From Desulfobacterium sp. (GTDB lineage Bacteria > Desulfobacterota > Desulfobacteria > Desulfobacterales > Desulfobacteraceae): a stretch of 64,000 nucleotides of DNA. A program made the translations under genes and the position numbers. Shown here piece after piece: positions 45,656-54,821 of the stretch. The notes under the pieces were generated by a model. The model did no database searches and was not told the origin of the DNA. It saw nothing but the letters and a program-made list of their open reading frames with translations. The stretch covers positions 1 through 64,000 of the forward strand of contig JAQYWC010000065.1 of NCBI GenBank assembly GCA_030145245.1. Direction: 5' to 3'. Position 1 is the stretch's first letter; each line of letters starts with the position of its first letter.

Positions 45656-48600
45656 TCACTCGCCCATCACCCTGATGGTGCTGGTACCTCCGGACACGGG
45701 CACCACGTCGATCTTGGCCGTAATGCGTTCTTTTAAGGCATCCACGTGGGAGATGATGCCCACGGTCTTGCCGGAGGCGTTGAGGGTGTCCAGGGCGGCA
45801 AGGGCCGTCTCCAGGGTTTCGGTGTCCAGGGTGCCGAACCCTTCGTCAAGGAAGAGGGATTCGATGTTGGTGCGCTGGCTTGTGAGATCGGACAGTCCCA
45901 AGGCAAGGGAAAGGCTCACAAGGAAGGACTCCCCGCCTGAGAGGTTTTCCGTGGGCCTGATCCTGTCACCGAAATAGGTGTCGATCACCGTGATCCCGAG
46001 GTCATGCTCCCGGCTTCGCTTGAGAAGGTAGCGCTGGCTCAGCATGGCAAGGTAGGTGTTGGCCTTGAGGGTGAGCCTGTCCAAAGTGAGTCCCTGGGCA
46101 AATTTCCGGAACTTTCCCCCGTCCTGCTGCCCGATCAACTGGTTAAGGCCGTTCCACCGCCTTGTCTCGGCCCGCTGGCGCTCCTCCTGCTCAAGCTTTT
46201 CCTGGTGCTCGGCGCACCGTTTCCGATTTTCCTCAAGCTTAAACTCGTCCCCATGCTTCATCCGGGTAAGCTCGGTCATGGTTTTGGAGAGCACGGCCTC
46301 GGCCTCCTGGAGCGCCTCCAGGGTCTCCTCCGTTTCCGGGTTCTCCACAAGGGCTTCAAGCCTTGCCTCGTTGTCCCGGGCCAGGGCCTCGAGTTTGACC
46401 CTCTGGTTGTTGAGGGTCCTGGCAAGGGATTCCAGGTGCTCAAGCTCCTTTTGGGCAATCCTGGCCCCCAGGAAATCGTTCTCATGGGCAAATCCGGCTG
46501 CCTGAATCTCCGTGTTAAACCGCTCTCCAAGGGTTTTGGCCTTTTCCCTGGCAGCCGCAAGCTCGTTTTCGGACGTTGCGATCCCCTCGAGGGTTCCCTG
46601 GAGCCCGGCCTCGGTGCGGGTGATGGCTTTTTCCAGCGCTGCAAGGCCTTGCTCCCCCTGCTTCAACTGACCCTTGAGTCGCTCCTTAAGATCTTTCAGC
46701 TCCTTTTCAACCACATGGGGGTGTTCAACCATGGACGCGGTTTCAAGATCGGCTTTTTGGGCCCTTGTTCCGCATTGCTCCATGAGCGCTGCCAGATTAT
46801 TGCGCTTCTCCGTCAGGAGGGCGTTGATCTCGCCGATCTCCGTCCCAAGGCCGGCCGCCTTTTCCTCAAGTTTTTCCGCCATGGCAAGGGCGTTAACAGC
46901 GTCAACTTCGGCACGGCCCCGGGCTTTCTCCCCCTGCTGGATCAGCTTGTCCGACCGGACCTGGGCCTGGTTCAACTGTTTCAGCGCTTTCAGGGTATCG
47001 CCTGCCGCAACCAGGGCCTGCTTCACCTCCTCTTCATGGTGTTCAAGTGCCTGCCATTGGGAGATGGGAAGGGTGATCCCGGTCTGGTCGGCAAGGATGC
47101 CGGCCTCGTTTCGGGCACGGATGACACCGGCCTCCTCCTCGGCAATTCTTTCCGTATGGTTCTTGATGGTGTTGGCAAGCTCCACCCGTTGTGCTGCAAG
47201 CGCCTGTTTTTCCATATTCAACTTAGACAGGAGTTCCTCTGTTGCAACAATGGCCTTTGCCGTGGTCCCGGTTTCAGGGAGCTCCCCTGCAAAGGGGTGG
47301 TCTGTGGAACCGCAAAGGGGACAGGGCGAATCCTTGACCAGCTCTTTTCGCATCTCTTCCAGGCTCACTATCTTGAGCTCGATCTCCCGGGCCGCCTTGA
47401 GATCCCCAAGGGATCGTGTGAGCGCCTCCTCCCTTTCAGCAAGGGGGGATTCCATTTTTAAAACCTGGTCCAACCGTTCCCGGCACCCCTTGACCGAAGC
47501 GGTAAGCATCCCAATCTTTTCGGATCGCCCGTGAGCCTCTTTTGCCCGCTCCTTCTGTTTCTCAATCAGGCGTTTCCGGGTCTCCATATTTCCCAGGGAC
47601 GCTTCAAGGGCGGTTTCATCGGTATTGCCAAACCCTTTCGCAAGCTCATTGGCAATCTTTTGCTTTTCAGCGACCCGCATTTGAAGTTCCTGGGTCAGGC
47701 GCTCAACCGTTTTCTTACGCTCCAGGGCGGTTTGCTCCGCGATTTTGAGACTCCCAAGGGTGCTCTTTTTATCCGTGGCTTTCCGGGCCAGCCGGACCTC
47801 CTCGTTATGAAGTTCCTGACCACGCTCGCGGATCAGGGGAAGAAAACGCCCGATCTCCTCAAGGAGTTCCAGACGGATTTCAACGGTTTTCCCCAGGGTG
47901 TCGACACGCTTTGCATCCAGCCCGTGCTGTGCCTTGAGGTTCTTGAGCTCATGGTTGATCCGGGGGAGGGCTTCTTTGCCCGTGAGGATCTTCTTTTCAA
48001 GGGCCTGGCAGATATCCCGTGATCCTGCAAGGGTGGCATGGGCAGCCGAAAAAGGAGATGCCCTCCGGGCCTGTTGCAGGCGTTCAAGATCCGGGGCGGC
48101 CTGTTTTTCACCCGTCACAAGCTGTTCAAGATCATTCCTGCACTTGAGGGCCGTTGCCCTGCATGCCGCAACGTCCATGAGAAACTGCTTCTGGGTAAGA
48201 AGAGCCTTGCCCTTTTCTTCGGCACGGGTGATCTCCCCATTTTTTTCTTCGATCCTCTCCTTGAGCCCATCAATCTCATCCCCGGAGAGAAGATTGAAAT
48301 TGGCCAGCATCTGCTGGATGGCCGCAAGCTTGAGCTCCTCCTCCTTGTTCCGTTCAAAGCTCTTTTGGGAGATGAGGGAGTAGATCCGGGTACCGGTGAT
48401 CTTCTCAAGCAGCACGGCCCGCTCGTCGTCGCTTGCCTTGAGAAAGGCGGCAAAGTTGCCCTGGGCCAGGAGCATGGAGCGGCAAAACCGGTCAAAATCT
48501 AGCCCGGTGAGATCCTCCACCGCCTTGGGCACCTTGGATTTGGATGCCATGATGGTCCCGGTCGCAACATCGATGAGCTCCATATTGGCCGCCTGGATCG

Positions 48601-48919
48601 CTCCGTCCGGTTTTTTGCGCGCCCTGTGGCGGCCGTACCAGGAGCGGTATTGCTTCCCGTTCACGGTAAAGGTCACCTCGCAGGCGCACTCACCGGTGTG
48701 GTGGGTCATGAGCTCCTCCATCTCCCCGGCCCTGGGAAGCCTGGGGGTCCTTCCGTAGAGGGCGGCACAGAGCCCGTCAAGGATGCTTGTCTTGCCGGCG
48801 CCGGTGGGACCGGTGATGGCGAACACCCCGGCCTTGCCCGGCATGAATTGATCGAAATCGATCAGGAAACTTCCCTTCAGGGAATTGATGTTGGTCAGGG
48901 CAATGGTCAGAATTCTCAT
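45656..48919 (-). CDS. sbcC: SbcC, ATPase subunit of the SbcCD nuclease
   Basis: A 1087-residue SMC/Rad50-type ATPase. The N-terminal Walker A GPTGAGKTS (about 37-45), two long coiled-coil arms, the zinc-hook CPLC near residue 530, the signature LSGGESFLVSLSLALGL and the Walker B LFLDEGFGTLD are all present. With SbcD it opens hairpins and processes double-strand ends. It overlaps sbcD by 4 bp, so translation is coupled. Confidence 0.96.
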   Translation of the reverse strand: MRILTIALTNINSLKGSFLIDFDQFMPGKAGVFAITGPTGAGKTSILDGLCAALYGRTPRLPRAGEMEELMTHHTGECACEVTFTVNGKQYRSWYGRHRARKKPDGAIQAANMELIDVATGTIMASKSKVPKAVEDLTGLDFDRFCRSMLLAQGNFAAFLKASDDERAVLLEKITGTRIYSLISQKSFERNKEEELKLAAIQQMLANFNLLSGDEIDGLKERIEEKNGEITRAEEKGKALLTQKQFLMDVAACRATALKCRNDLEQLVTGEKQAAPDLERLQQARRASPFSAAHATLAGSRDICQALEKKILTGKEALPRINHELKNLKAQHGLDAKRVDTLGKTVEIRLELLEEIGRFLPLIRERGQELHNEEVRLARKATDKKSTLGSLKIAEQTALERKKTVERLTQELQMRVAEKQKIANELAKGFGNTDETALEASLGNMETRKRLIEKQKERAKEAHGRSEKIGMLTASVKGCRERLDQVLKMESPLAEREEALTRSLGDLKAAREIELKIVSLEEMRKELVKDSPCPLCGSTDHPFAGELPETGTTAKAIVATEELLSKLNMEKQALAAQRVELANTIKNHTERIAEEEAGVIRARNEAGILADQTGITLPISQWQALEHHEEEVKQALVAAGDTLKALKQLNQAQVRSDKLIQQGEKARGRAEVDAVNALAMAEKLEEKAAGLGTEIGEINALLTEKRNNLAALMEQCGTRAQKADLETASMVEHPHVVEKELKDLKERLKGQLKQGEQGLAALEKAITRTEAGLQGTLEGIATSENELAAAREKAKTLGERFNTEIQAAGFAHENDFLGARIAQKELEHLESLARTLNNQRVKLEALARDNEARLEALVENPETEETLEALQEAEAVLSKTMTELTRMKHGDEFKLEENRKRCAEHQEKLEQEERQRAETRRWNGLNQLIGQQDGGKFRKFAQGLTLDRLTLKANTYLAMLSQRYLLKRSREHDLGITVIDTYFGDRIRPTENLSGGESFLVSLSLALGLSDLTSQRTNIESLFLDEGFGTLDTETLETALAALDTLNASGKTVGIISHVDALKERITAKIDVVPVSGGTSTIRVMGE

Positions 48920-50175
48920 GGCAGTTCCTGGTTCTCCTGGTCAATCATTGCGGTTATCTCCCTGAAGGCCAGGGTCAACTCCTCTTTCACGTCAGGCGCC
49001 ATCTCCCCTTCCGCCGCAAGCCGTCTCTCAAACACCTCTTCCGGTGTAAAGTGGGCAAGCTCGGTGGTACTATCCATCTCCTCCCCGCACAGGATGGCCA
49101 GCTTTTTCAAGCGCTTGATGGCAAAGATTTCAAGGGTTGACCCTTCCACGCTAAGGTTGATCCTCTCCTCGGTGTCCGGCTGCCAGGTCTCGCTGTCCAC
49201 GGAGATCTCCACCCAGGTGGTGGGAAAATCTGCCCCGGGGTCTCCCGCCTCGGATTTAAGGGTCCCAAGGGTCTCAAGAACGCTGTCCAGATCGCCCTTG
49301 ACGGCCCTGAGCCGCTGGAACTCAGGCACCTCCAGGGATTGAATCTCCATGGTTTCATTGCCTTGTGCAAACGTGATGGAGAGCACCTGTTTTTTGCTGC
49401 CGGCCTCGCTGAAGCTTAAGGGAATGGGGGAGCCGGAATAACGGACATGGTCCAGCCCACCAGCGGTCTGGGCCCGGTGTAGATGGCCCAGGGCCACGTA
49501 GTCAAAGGCCACCGGAATCTGGGCGACGTTAAACTTATCAAGGCTTCCCACATGGATATCCCGGATATGCTCCCCCTCCTTGACCTCGCCCCCGGCGGCA
49601 AACAGGTGGCCCGTGGCAATGATGGGAACCGGCCGGGACCTGTCCCACCCTTCCAGGGCTTTTGCGGCAATTTCCTCATAGTGCGCCTTTATCCCCTGGG
49701 CCAGGGCCTTGTTCTTCTCCTCATAGCTTTCCCCGGGAAGGGAGCGCCGGATGTCCCGGTCCCTGAGGAAGGGTACGGCGCAGACAATGGCCGATGTCTG
49801 GCCTGACCCGTCCCTGACCGTGATGATCTCCTCTTCCGGATCCCCGGTGATGCCGCCGACAACATGGATATCCATGGTCTCAAGGATCTCCCTGGGTGCG
49901 TTGAGGCAGGCCACGGAGTCGTGGTTTCCCCCGGTGATGACGATCTTTCTGCAGCAGGTCGCGGATGCCCGGGACAGAAACCTGTAATACATGGACAAAG
50001 CGTAGTTGGGAGGGGTGGCCGTGTCAAAGATGTCCCCTGAAACGATCAAGAGATCAATGGCCCTGGTTTCTATTGTTGCAAGGAGCCAGTCAAGGAAATG
50101 CCCGTGCTCCTTTTTTCTCTCCCTGAACATGAAGTTCTGGCCCAGATGCCAGTCAGACGTGTGCAGTATGTTCAT
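48916..50175 (-). CDS. sbcD: SbcD, nuclease subunit of the SbcCD complex
   Basis: About 419 residues from ATG 50175 (GGAAGACC upstream). Mre11-type metallophosphoesterase motifs: HTSDWHLGQ at the N-terminus, SGDIFD, GGNHDS, a GHLF-type motif and GHLHRAQ. The open frame runs 25 codons further upstream, but those codons match a tyrosine recombinase motif and are not part of SbcD (listed separately). Confidence 0.94.
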   Translation of the reverse strand: MNILHTSDWHLGQNFMFRERKKEHGHFLDWLLATIETRAIDLLIVSGDIFDTATPPNYALSMYYRFLSRASATCCRKIVITGGNHDSVACLNAPREILETMDIHVVGGITGDPEEEIITVRDGSGQTSAIVCAVPFLRDRDIRRSLPGESYEEKNKALAQGIKAHYEEIAAKALEGWDRSRPVPIIATGHLFAAGGEVKEGEHIRDIHVGSLDKFNVAQIPVAFDYVALGHLHRAQTAGGLDHVRYSGSPIPLSFSEAGSKKQVLSITFAQGNETMEIQSLEVPEFQRLRAVKGDLDSVLETLGTLKSEAGDPGADFPTTWVEISVDSETWQPDTEERINLSVEGSTLEIFAIKRLKKLAILCGEEMDSTTELAHFTPEEVFERRLAAEGEMAPDVKEELTLAFREITAMIDQENQELP

Positions 50176-50187
50176 TAAATAGGTCTT

Positions 50188-50247
50188 CCTTTCCAAAAGA
50201 TGGGTTGCAAAGCTGTGACGGAATGTATGGGAACGGATGTTTTTTCT
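50188..50247 (-). pseudogene. Remnant of an integron/XerC-type tyrosine recombinase box
   Basis: The codons directly upstream of sbcD, in its frame, read RSHTFRHSFATHLLE. This is the catalytic box 2 of integron-type integrases (H-x-x-R-H-S-F-A-T-H-L-L-E). The similarity stops abruptly after the LLE, where sbcD begins. Only about 18 residues remain. Confidence 0.6.
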
Positions 50248-50391
50248 CAACCTAAAAAAAACAAAGGAGGGATAGAGGGGCGAATGGGGATCCGGCCCAA
50301 AGTTGCCGGACCGTTGAATTCCATGCCAAAATCCTTATTTTAAGTATGAATGTTGGTTGTTTAAGTCCAACACGTATCAAAGGAGGACGTT

Positions 50392-50589
50392 ATGAAACTT
50401 AGAAAATGCCTTCCCCAGAGAGTCTCCATCGTACTGGTTGCCATCTTCATGCTGGTCGGGGCCGCTGGTTTTTCGGTGCTCGCTTTTTCCTTTCTCCCCA
50501 TGGTAGGATTTCTGGTGGCCGTCCCGATGTTCATACTGGCCGTCTGGGTTATTCGGCTCCGGTTGAACAGCCAGTGTGAAATCGTCTGA
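50392..50589 (+). CDS. Small two-helix membrane protein
   Basis: A 65-residue protein with a very strong ribosome site (AAAGGAGG) before the ATG. Two membrane helices cover about residues 12-32 and 36-56, with a basic N-terminus (KLRKCLPQR) and a basic end of the second helix. No family recognised. It stands alone between the divergent sbcD region and the convergent chemoreceptor. Confidence 0.65.
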   Translation: MKLRKCLPQRVSIVLVAIFMLVGAAGFSVLAFSFLPMVGFLVAVPMFILAVWVIRLRLNSQCEIV

Positions 50590-50669
50590 AACGGTGAATC
50601 AATCATTGTGTCCATTGGAGAAGCAGCAGTGACGGTAGTAAGAACTGCGGCATTGACAGGCTGAGGCCC

Positions 50670-50711
50670 CAGGCCTTCCACCCGATTCCCGGGGAATGGG
50701 GTGAAAGGCCT
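50670..50711. terminator. Long inverted repeat between convergent genes
   Basis: CAGGCCTT (from 50670) pairs with AAGGCCTG (ending 50711), with inner CACCC/GGGTG and ATTCCC/GGGAAT pairs making an extended, nearly continuous stem. It lies between the small membrane protein (plus) and the chemoreceptor (minus) and could serve both. No U-tract. Confidence 0.55.
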
Positions 50712-50755
50712 GTCAGAGCGTAATGTCAAACCAAGGGGCGCTTCTGGCAACGCAT

Positions 50756-53119
50756 CTAAAAATCCTGAAACTCGTCATCCTCCATGGGAATGATCTGGTC
50801 AGGAGTCACTTCCTTTGCCTTATTTCCCAACAGCTTGCGGGTTCCAGCTGTTTCTTCTGAAGGGGCAAGGGTGTCGTGCGCCGGGCGGTTTACCGATTTC
50901 CCTCCTGTTGCGCCTGTTGCCAAAAATTGGCGATCCCTTTTTCCTGCACCTCCGACCATTGCCATCAGTTCGTCCGACACTGATTTCATCTGTTCTGCCT
51001 GGGAGTTCATCTCTTCTGAGGCGGATGCGGCCTCCTCGGCATTGGCCGCATTCTGCTGAACAATCCTGTCCATTTCGGCGATGGCTTTATTGATCTGTTC
51101 AATTCCCTGGGCCTGTTCCCCTGATGCGGCCGAGATCTCCCCAACCAGCTCTCCCACTTTCCGGGAGCTTTCCGCAACCTGGACAAAAGCATCATTGGTA
51201 TCGCTTACAAGCCCGGAGCCGTCATTCACCTTTTTCACGGTGCCCTCGATCAGGTCTGCCGTGTTCCTGGCGGCATCGGCGGCGCGTATGGCAAGGTTTC
51301 TCACTTCATCTGCCACAACGGCAAATCCAGCCCCGGCTTCTCCGGCACGGGCAGCCTCCACCGCGGCATTCAATGCCAAAAGGTTGGTCTGGAAAGCGAT
51401 TTCGTCAATGGTCTTGATGATCTTGGATGTCTCCACGCTGGCCTTGCTGATCTCATCCATGGAAGAGGTGAGCTGGGTCATGGACTCATTTGCCTTTGAA
51501 ACAACCTGGTTGGCCTCTTTCATGAGATTGTCGGCCTGGTCGGCATTGTCCGCGTTCTGTTTGGTCATGGAAGAGAGCTCTTCCATGGAGGAGGAGGTCT
51601 CCTCAATGGATGCCGCCTGTTCGTATGCGCCCTCGGCCTGCTCCTCGCTGGAAGAGGCGACCTGAGCGGATGCCGCTGCCACCTGGGCTGCGCCCTGGTT
51701 CATCTGGAAGGAGATCTGCTGCAGCACAAAGGTGATGCCCCTTGCAATAACAAAGGCCAGCAAGAGACCCAGGACAATGGCCACAGCACCCACGATGGTC
51801 ACGTTACGCTTGGTGCCCTGGGCTGCTTTCAGCATCACAACATCGGTCATGATGTTGTTTTTAGCCTCCCGGCGAAGCCTGACAATAAGTTCCTGGGTTT
51901 GATGAAGCGCCGGCAGCGTCTCCCCGGCATAGGTTCTCCTGGCATGGTTCATTCCATCGAGCATGGCATCTGCCCGGCGGGCAAGATTTTCCATGGCGGC
52001 TTGAGTCTCTCCAAGGGCTGTCAGCGTTTCGGTTTCAAAGATATAGCGGGCGCGGTTGCCGGCATCGATGTTCTTTTGTTCAAGCCTGATCAGTTGCTCG
52101 AAATACCTGACAACGTTTTCAAGCTCTGGGAACAGCTCTGTCTCAAAGATACGAACCCTGGCATCGTGGCCGGCGGCATCGATAATCTTGACTGCTGTGT
52201 GGTGAAGATCTCCATGGGGCTCGAGAACCTTGGCGATAATGGCGCCAAATTCCGGCCACCTGGCGGACAAATCCTTGCAGTCGCTGCTGTTGAGCCAGTT
52301 GCCGAATTCGCACTTTACAGGGTCGGTGGTAACATGGATATTTTTATTGGTAAGGAGACCGGTGGAAATCACGGCCGCCCATTTCCGGTGAGCGTCCATC
52401 AGGGCTCTCAAGTTATCTATCAGGCCTGGATGGGACTGCTTCCATCTCTTCTGAATTTTACCTGCCGAGGCATGCAGCCTGGCATGGGGGCCTTTAAGCT
52501 CAGCGATCAGCCGGGCCAGTTCCGGATCTGAAGCAGCGGCGTTACGGCCGGCATCGCCATCGAGGAACTTACCCAGCCCGCAACCATGCTCATCAATCGT
52601 GACATCAAGTTCCGGGAGATTCTTTATGAAAAGCGCCTGAACTTTGTTTATCCAGTTGAGATGATCCACCGCTTTCTCCACAAGAAATAAGGGAAGCTTC
52701 TCATCTGCCTGAACAAAATGTTTTTTGATATCAATGGCCGAGTCGTGCACTCTTTTGTGGGGTTCCTCGATCTCCTTCAGCAGGGGAGCCATGGTGGGAA
52801 CCAGGGCTTCTGCCTCCCTGCGGCCTTCACCGTAAAGCCACTTGCCAAACGCGCACAAACGGTGATCGGTCTGAACATCCAGCCCTGTCACGTTTTCATC
52901 GGTCAAGAGCGCATTGACCTTGTTGGCCCAGTTCAGGTGATCAACCTCTTTCTGGGCCAGATTCGCATCCAGTTTGTTGCCCTCAATGACCTGACCTGCA
53001 TTTTTGACAATCCCGCCAACGCCGTTATAGCTCAGCAAACCGACAACCCCCAGCAGGGTTAATGTTACGCCAAAGCCAATGGCAATCTGTTTGCCAACGG
53101 TTAAATCGTTCCTGTTCAC
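50756..53119 (-). CDS. Methyl-accepting chemotaxis protein with three tandem CZB domains
   Basis: About 787 residues from GTG 53119 (AGGAGG eight bases upstream). A first membrane helix (about 11-31), then three CZB zinc-binding domains with the full His-Cys-HxxxH pattern: H61/C89/H121-H125, H153/C180/H212-H216 and H244/C270/H302-H306. A second membrane helix ([23 protein letters not shown]) and the signalling domain follow, the hairpin tip being near [29 protein letters not shown] domains are usually single and cytoplasmic; here they would be periplasmic. Likely ligand: zinc, or a zinc-reactive oxidant such as HOCl (family knowledge). Confidence 0.9.
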   Translation of the reverse strand: MNRNDLTVGKQIAIGFGVTLTLLGVVGLLSYNGVGGIVKNAGQVIEGNKLDANLAQKEVDHLNWANKVNALLTDENVTGLDVQTDHRLCAFGKWLYGEGRREAEALVPTMAPLLKEIEEPHKRVHDSAIDIKKHFVQADEKLPLFLVEKAVDHLNWINKVQALFIKNLPELDVTIDEHGCGLGKFLDGDAGRNAAASDPELARLIAELKGPHARLHASAGKIQKRWKQSHPGLIDNLRALMDAHRKWAAVISTGLLTNKNIHVTTDPVKCEFGNWLNSSDCKDLSARWPEFGAIIAKVLEPHGDLHHTAVKIIDAAGHDARVRIFETELFPELENVVRYFEQLIRLEQKNIDAGNRARYIFETETLTALGETQAAMENLARRADAMLDGMNHARRTYAGETLPALHQTQELIVRLRREAKNNIMTDVVMLKAAQGTKRNVTIVGAVAIVLGLLLAFVIARGITFVLQQISFQMNQGAAQVAAASAQVASSSEEQAEGAYEQAASIEETSSSMEELSSMTKQNADNADQADNLMKEANQVVSKANESMTQLTSSMDEISKASVETSKIIKTIDEIAFQTNLLALNAAVEAARAGEAGAGFAVVADEVRNLAIRAADAARNTADLIEGTVKKVNDGSGLVSDTNDAFVQVAESSRKVGELVGEISAASGEQAQGIEQINKAIAEMDRIVQQNAANAEEAASASEEMNSQAEQMKSVSDELMAMVGGAGKRDRQFLATGATGGKSVNRPAHDTLAPSEETAGTRKLLGNKAKEVTPDQIIPMEDDEFQDF

Positions 53120-53184
53120 GGCCGCCACCTCCTAATAGATGTTTGCATTCGCAATTGATGCCAGCTTTACTTTTTATAAAAAGG

Positions 53185-53219
53185 AATGAGCTCTATTCAT
53201 ATGCAAAAAGCTATAAAAA
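53185..53219. repeat. Dispersed 35-bp intergenic element, copy 2
   Basis: Matches 17361-17395 at 28 of 35 positions (shared TTCATATGC and AGCTATAA cores). It lies between the cheW stop and the chemoreceptor start. Confidence 0.6.
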
Positions 53220-53228
53220 CTATTCTTG

Positions 53229-53714
53229 TCAGGCTGCTTTTTCTATGGCGGCGATCTCTTCAGCGTTCAGCACCCGGTCGATATCCAGGAGGATCTTCAC
53301 CCCCCCTTCCATCTTGGCCATGCCAAGGATATAATCGGTATCAAGCTTTGTGCCGAATGTGGGAGGGGGTTCCACATCGTCCCCTTTAATGCTCAGCACC
53401 TCAGATACGGAATCCACCACAATGCCGATCTGAACGGTCCCGGAATCTTTTTCAATCTCCACCACAATGATGCAGGTGCGCTCCGTGTAATCCATGGCTT
53501 CCATGCCGAATTTCAGCCTTAAATCAATGACAGGAATCACCTTTCCCCGGAGATTGATCACACCTTTCACAAAACCAGGAGTTTGGGGCACCGTGGTTAT
53601 GGCCATCATCCCGATGCCATACTCCTCACCGGCAAGGGTGAAGCTTAAATATTTCCCTTCCTTTTCGACCATGGCTTTTGCTGTATTGCCTGTTGCTTCG
53701 TTTGTTTCAGACAT
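53229..53714 (-). CDS. cheW: CheW-type chemotaxis coupling protein
   Basis: About 161 residues from ATG 53714 (AGGAGG nine bases upstream; an upstream in-frame start lacks a site). The single CheW domain shows YLSFTLAGEEYGIGM, VPQTPGFVKGVINLRGKVIPVIDLRLKFGM and VDSVSEVLSI. It links chemoreceptors to CheA, which is not in the window. It lies 110 bp upstream of the receptor gene in the same direction and probably forms a dedicated pair with it. Confidence 0.93.
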   Translation of the reverse strand: MSETNEATGNTAKAMVEKEGKYLSFTLAGEEYGIGMMAITTVPQTPGFVKGVINLRGKVIPVIDLRLKFGMEAMDYTERTCIIVVEIEKDSGTVQIGIVVDSVSEVLSIKGDDVEPPPTFGTKLDTDYILGMAKMEGGVKILLDIDRVLNAEEIAAIEKAA

Positions 53715-53849
53715 TTGAAGATGCCTCCTTTTTGTGATTATATTTTTTTCTATTGAAGTACCCTGTTTTATAAACAAATTCGCCACAGATCCCAGGAAGA
53801 CCAACCAAAGGTAACTATTGGTATAGACCCATATATTGCAAACAAAAAA

Positions 53850-54809
53850 TCACTTCCAATGCCATGGTTGAAAGATCATGGCAGGAAGGCTGAATCGCGG
53901 CATTCGGTAAAATGAGAGAGGGGTATGATTGGAGATCGCACCTGCCGCGGCAATGCCGCTTGTGATGGCGGCAAAGATCCCCTCGCCCATGTCAAGGGTG
54001 GACAGGCCGGCGGCATCGCCGATCACAACGGCGTTGTCGATCCTCCCCCCGGAACTGGGTTGCCTGAGATAGTAGGTATGCCCCCTGGGTGCAGGCGGCA
54101 TGGACCGGATGAGGCCTTGAAGACAGAGGGTTTCAATGAAGCGTCGCCAGTGGTCCATGATGGTTCGTCCCTGTTTTCTCAGCCTGGCAAGTTTTCCTCC
54201 GATGCCGATGTTCAGGTAGCCGCCGGCCTTTGGAAGGTACCAGGCATAACCGGGAAGGCTGTCGTGGAAAAACCAGATATGGCATCGCCTGTCAGGGCAG
54301 TCGCAGGGATACTCCGCTTCCACGGCTGCGACCAGGGCTTGGCCGGACCGGGGGTGGGAACTGCTGAAAAAAGTCCTCCGGACAGGACAGTGGGTGCCGC
54401 CTGCGCCGATGAGATAGCGGCAGCAATAGGTATCATCAATGGTGTACCCCCCCTTTTCCCGGGTGATGGTTTCGACCCTGTGGGTGTGGACCGGCACCTT
54501 GGCCCTGGCAATCATCCAGGGATCGAACTCGTATCGCCGGATGGCGTACTGGCAGGTCTTGACAGCGAGGGTCGCCCCCCAAAGATGGAACAAAAGCCGG
54601 TCAAACCGGGTCATGGCATGGGGATACCGCCCGGGTGTAAGGTCGAGGAGGTCAAGCACCCGGGGGGTGATCCAGCCGGCACACACCTTGTGCCTGGGAA
54701 ACGAAAACCGATCCAGGACAAGGGTCTGGATCGACCGTTGCCTTAACTCAAAGGCGCAGGCAGCCCCTGCGGGTCCTGCGCCGACAACAATGGCTTCAGA
54801 CGAGATCAT
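53850..54809 (-). CDS. Geranylgeranyl reductase-like FAD oxidoreductase
   Basis: A 319-residue flavoprotein. The N-terminal dinucleotide motif GAGPAGAACAFELR and the later GDAAGLSTLDMGEGIFAAI match the geranylgeranyl reductase/FixC group. A C-x-G-W-I-T segment (CAGWITP) follows the KVCAG motif typical of the family. Placed 12 bp after a cyclopropane-fatty-acid synthase gene, it may act on unsaturated or modified lipid chains (inference). Confidence 0.82.
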   Translation of the reverse strand: MISSEAIVVGAGPAGAACAFELRQRSIQTLVLDRFSFPRHKVCAGWITPRVLDLLDLTPGRYPHAMTRFDRLLFHLWGATLAVKTCQYAIRRYEFDPWMIARAKVPVHTHRVETITREKGGYTIDDTYCCRYLIGAGGTHCPVRRTFFSSSHPRSGQALVAAVEAEYPCDCPDRRCHIWFFHDSLPGYAWYLPKAGGYLNIGIGGKLARLRKQGRTIMDHWRRFIETLCLQGLIRSMPPAPRGHTYYLRQPSSGGRIDNAVVIGDAAGLSTLDMGEGIFAAITSGIAAAGAISNHTPLSFYRMPRFSLPAMIFQPWHWK

Positions 54810-54821
54810 GGTTCAAATGCC

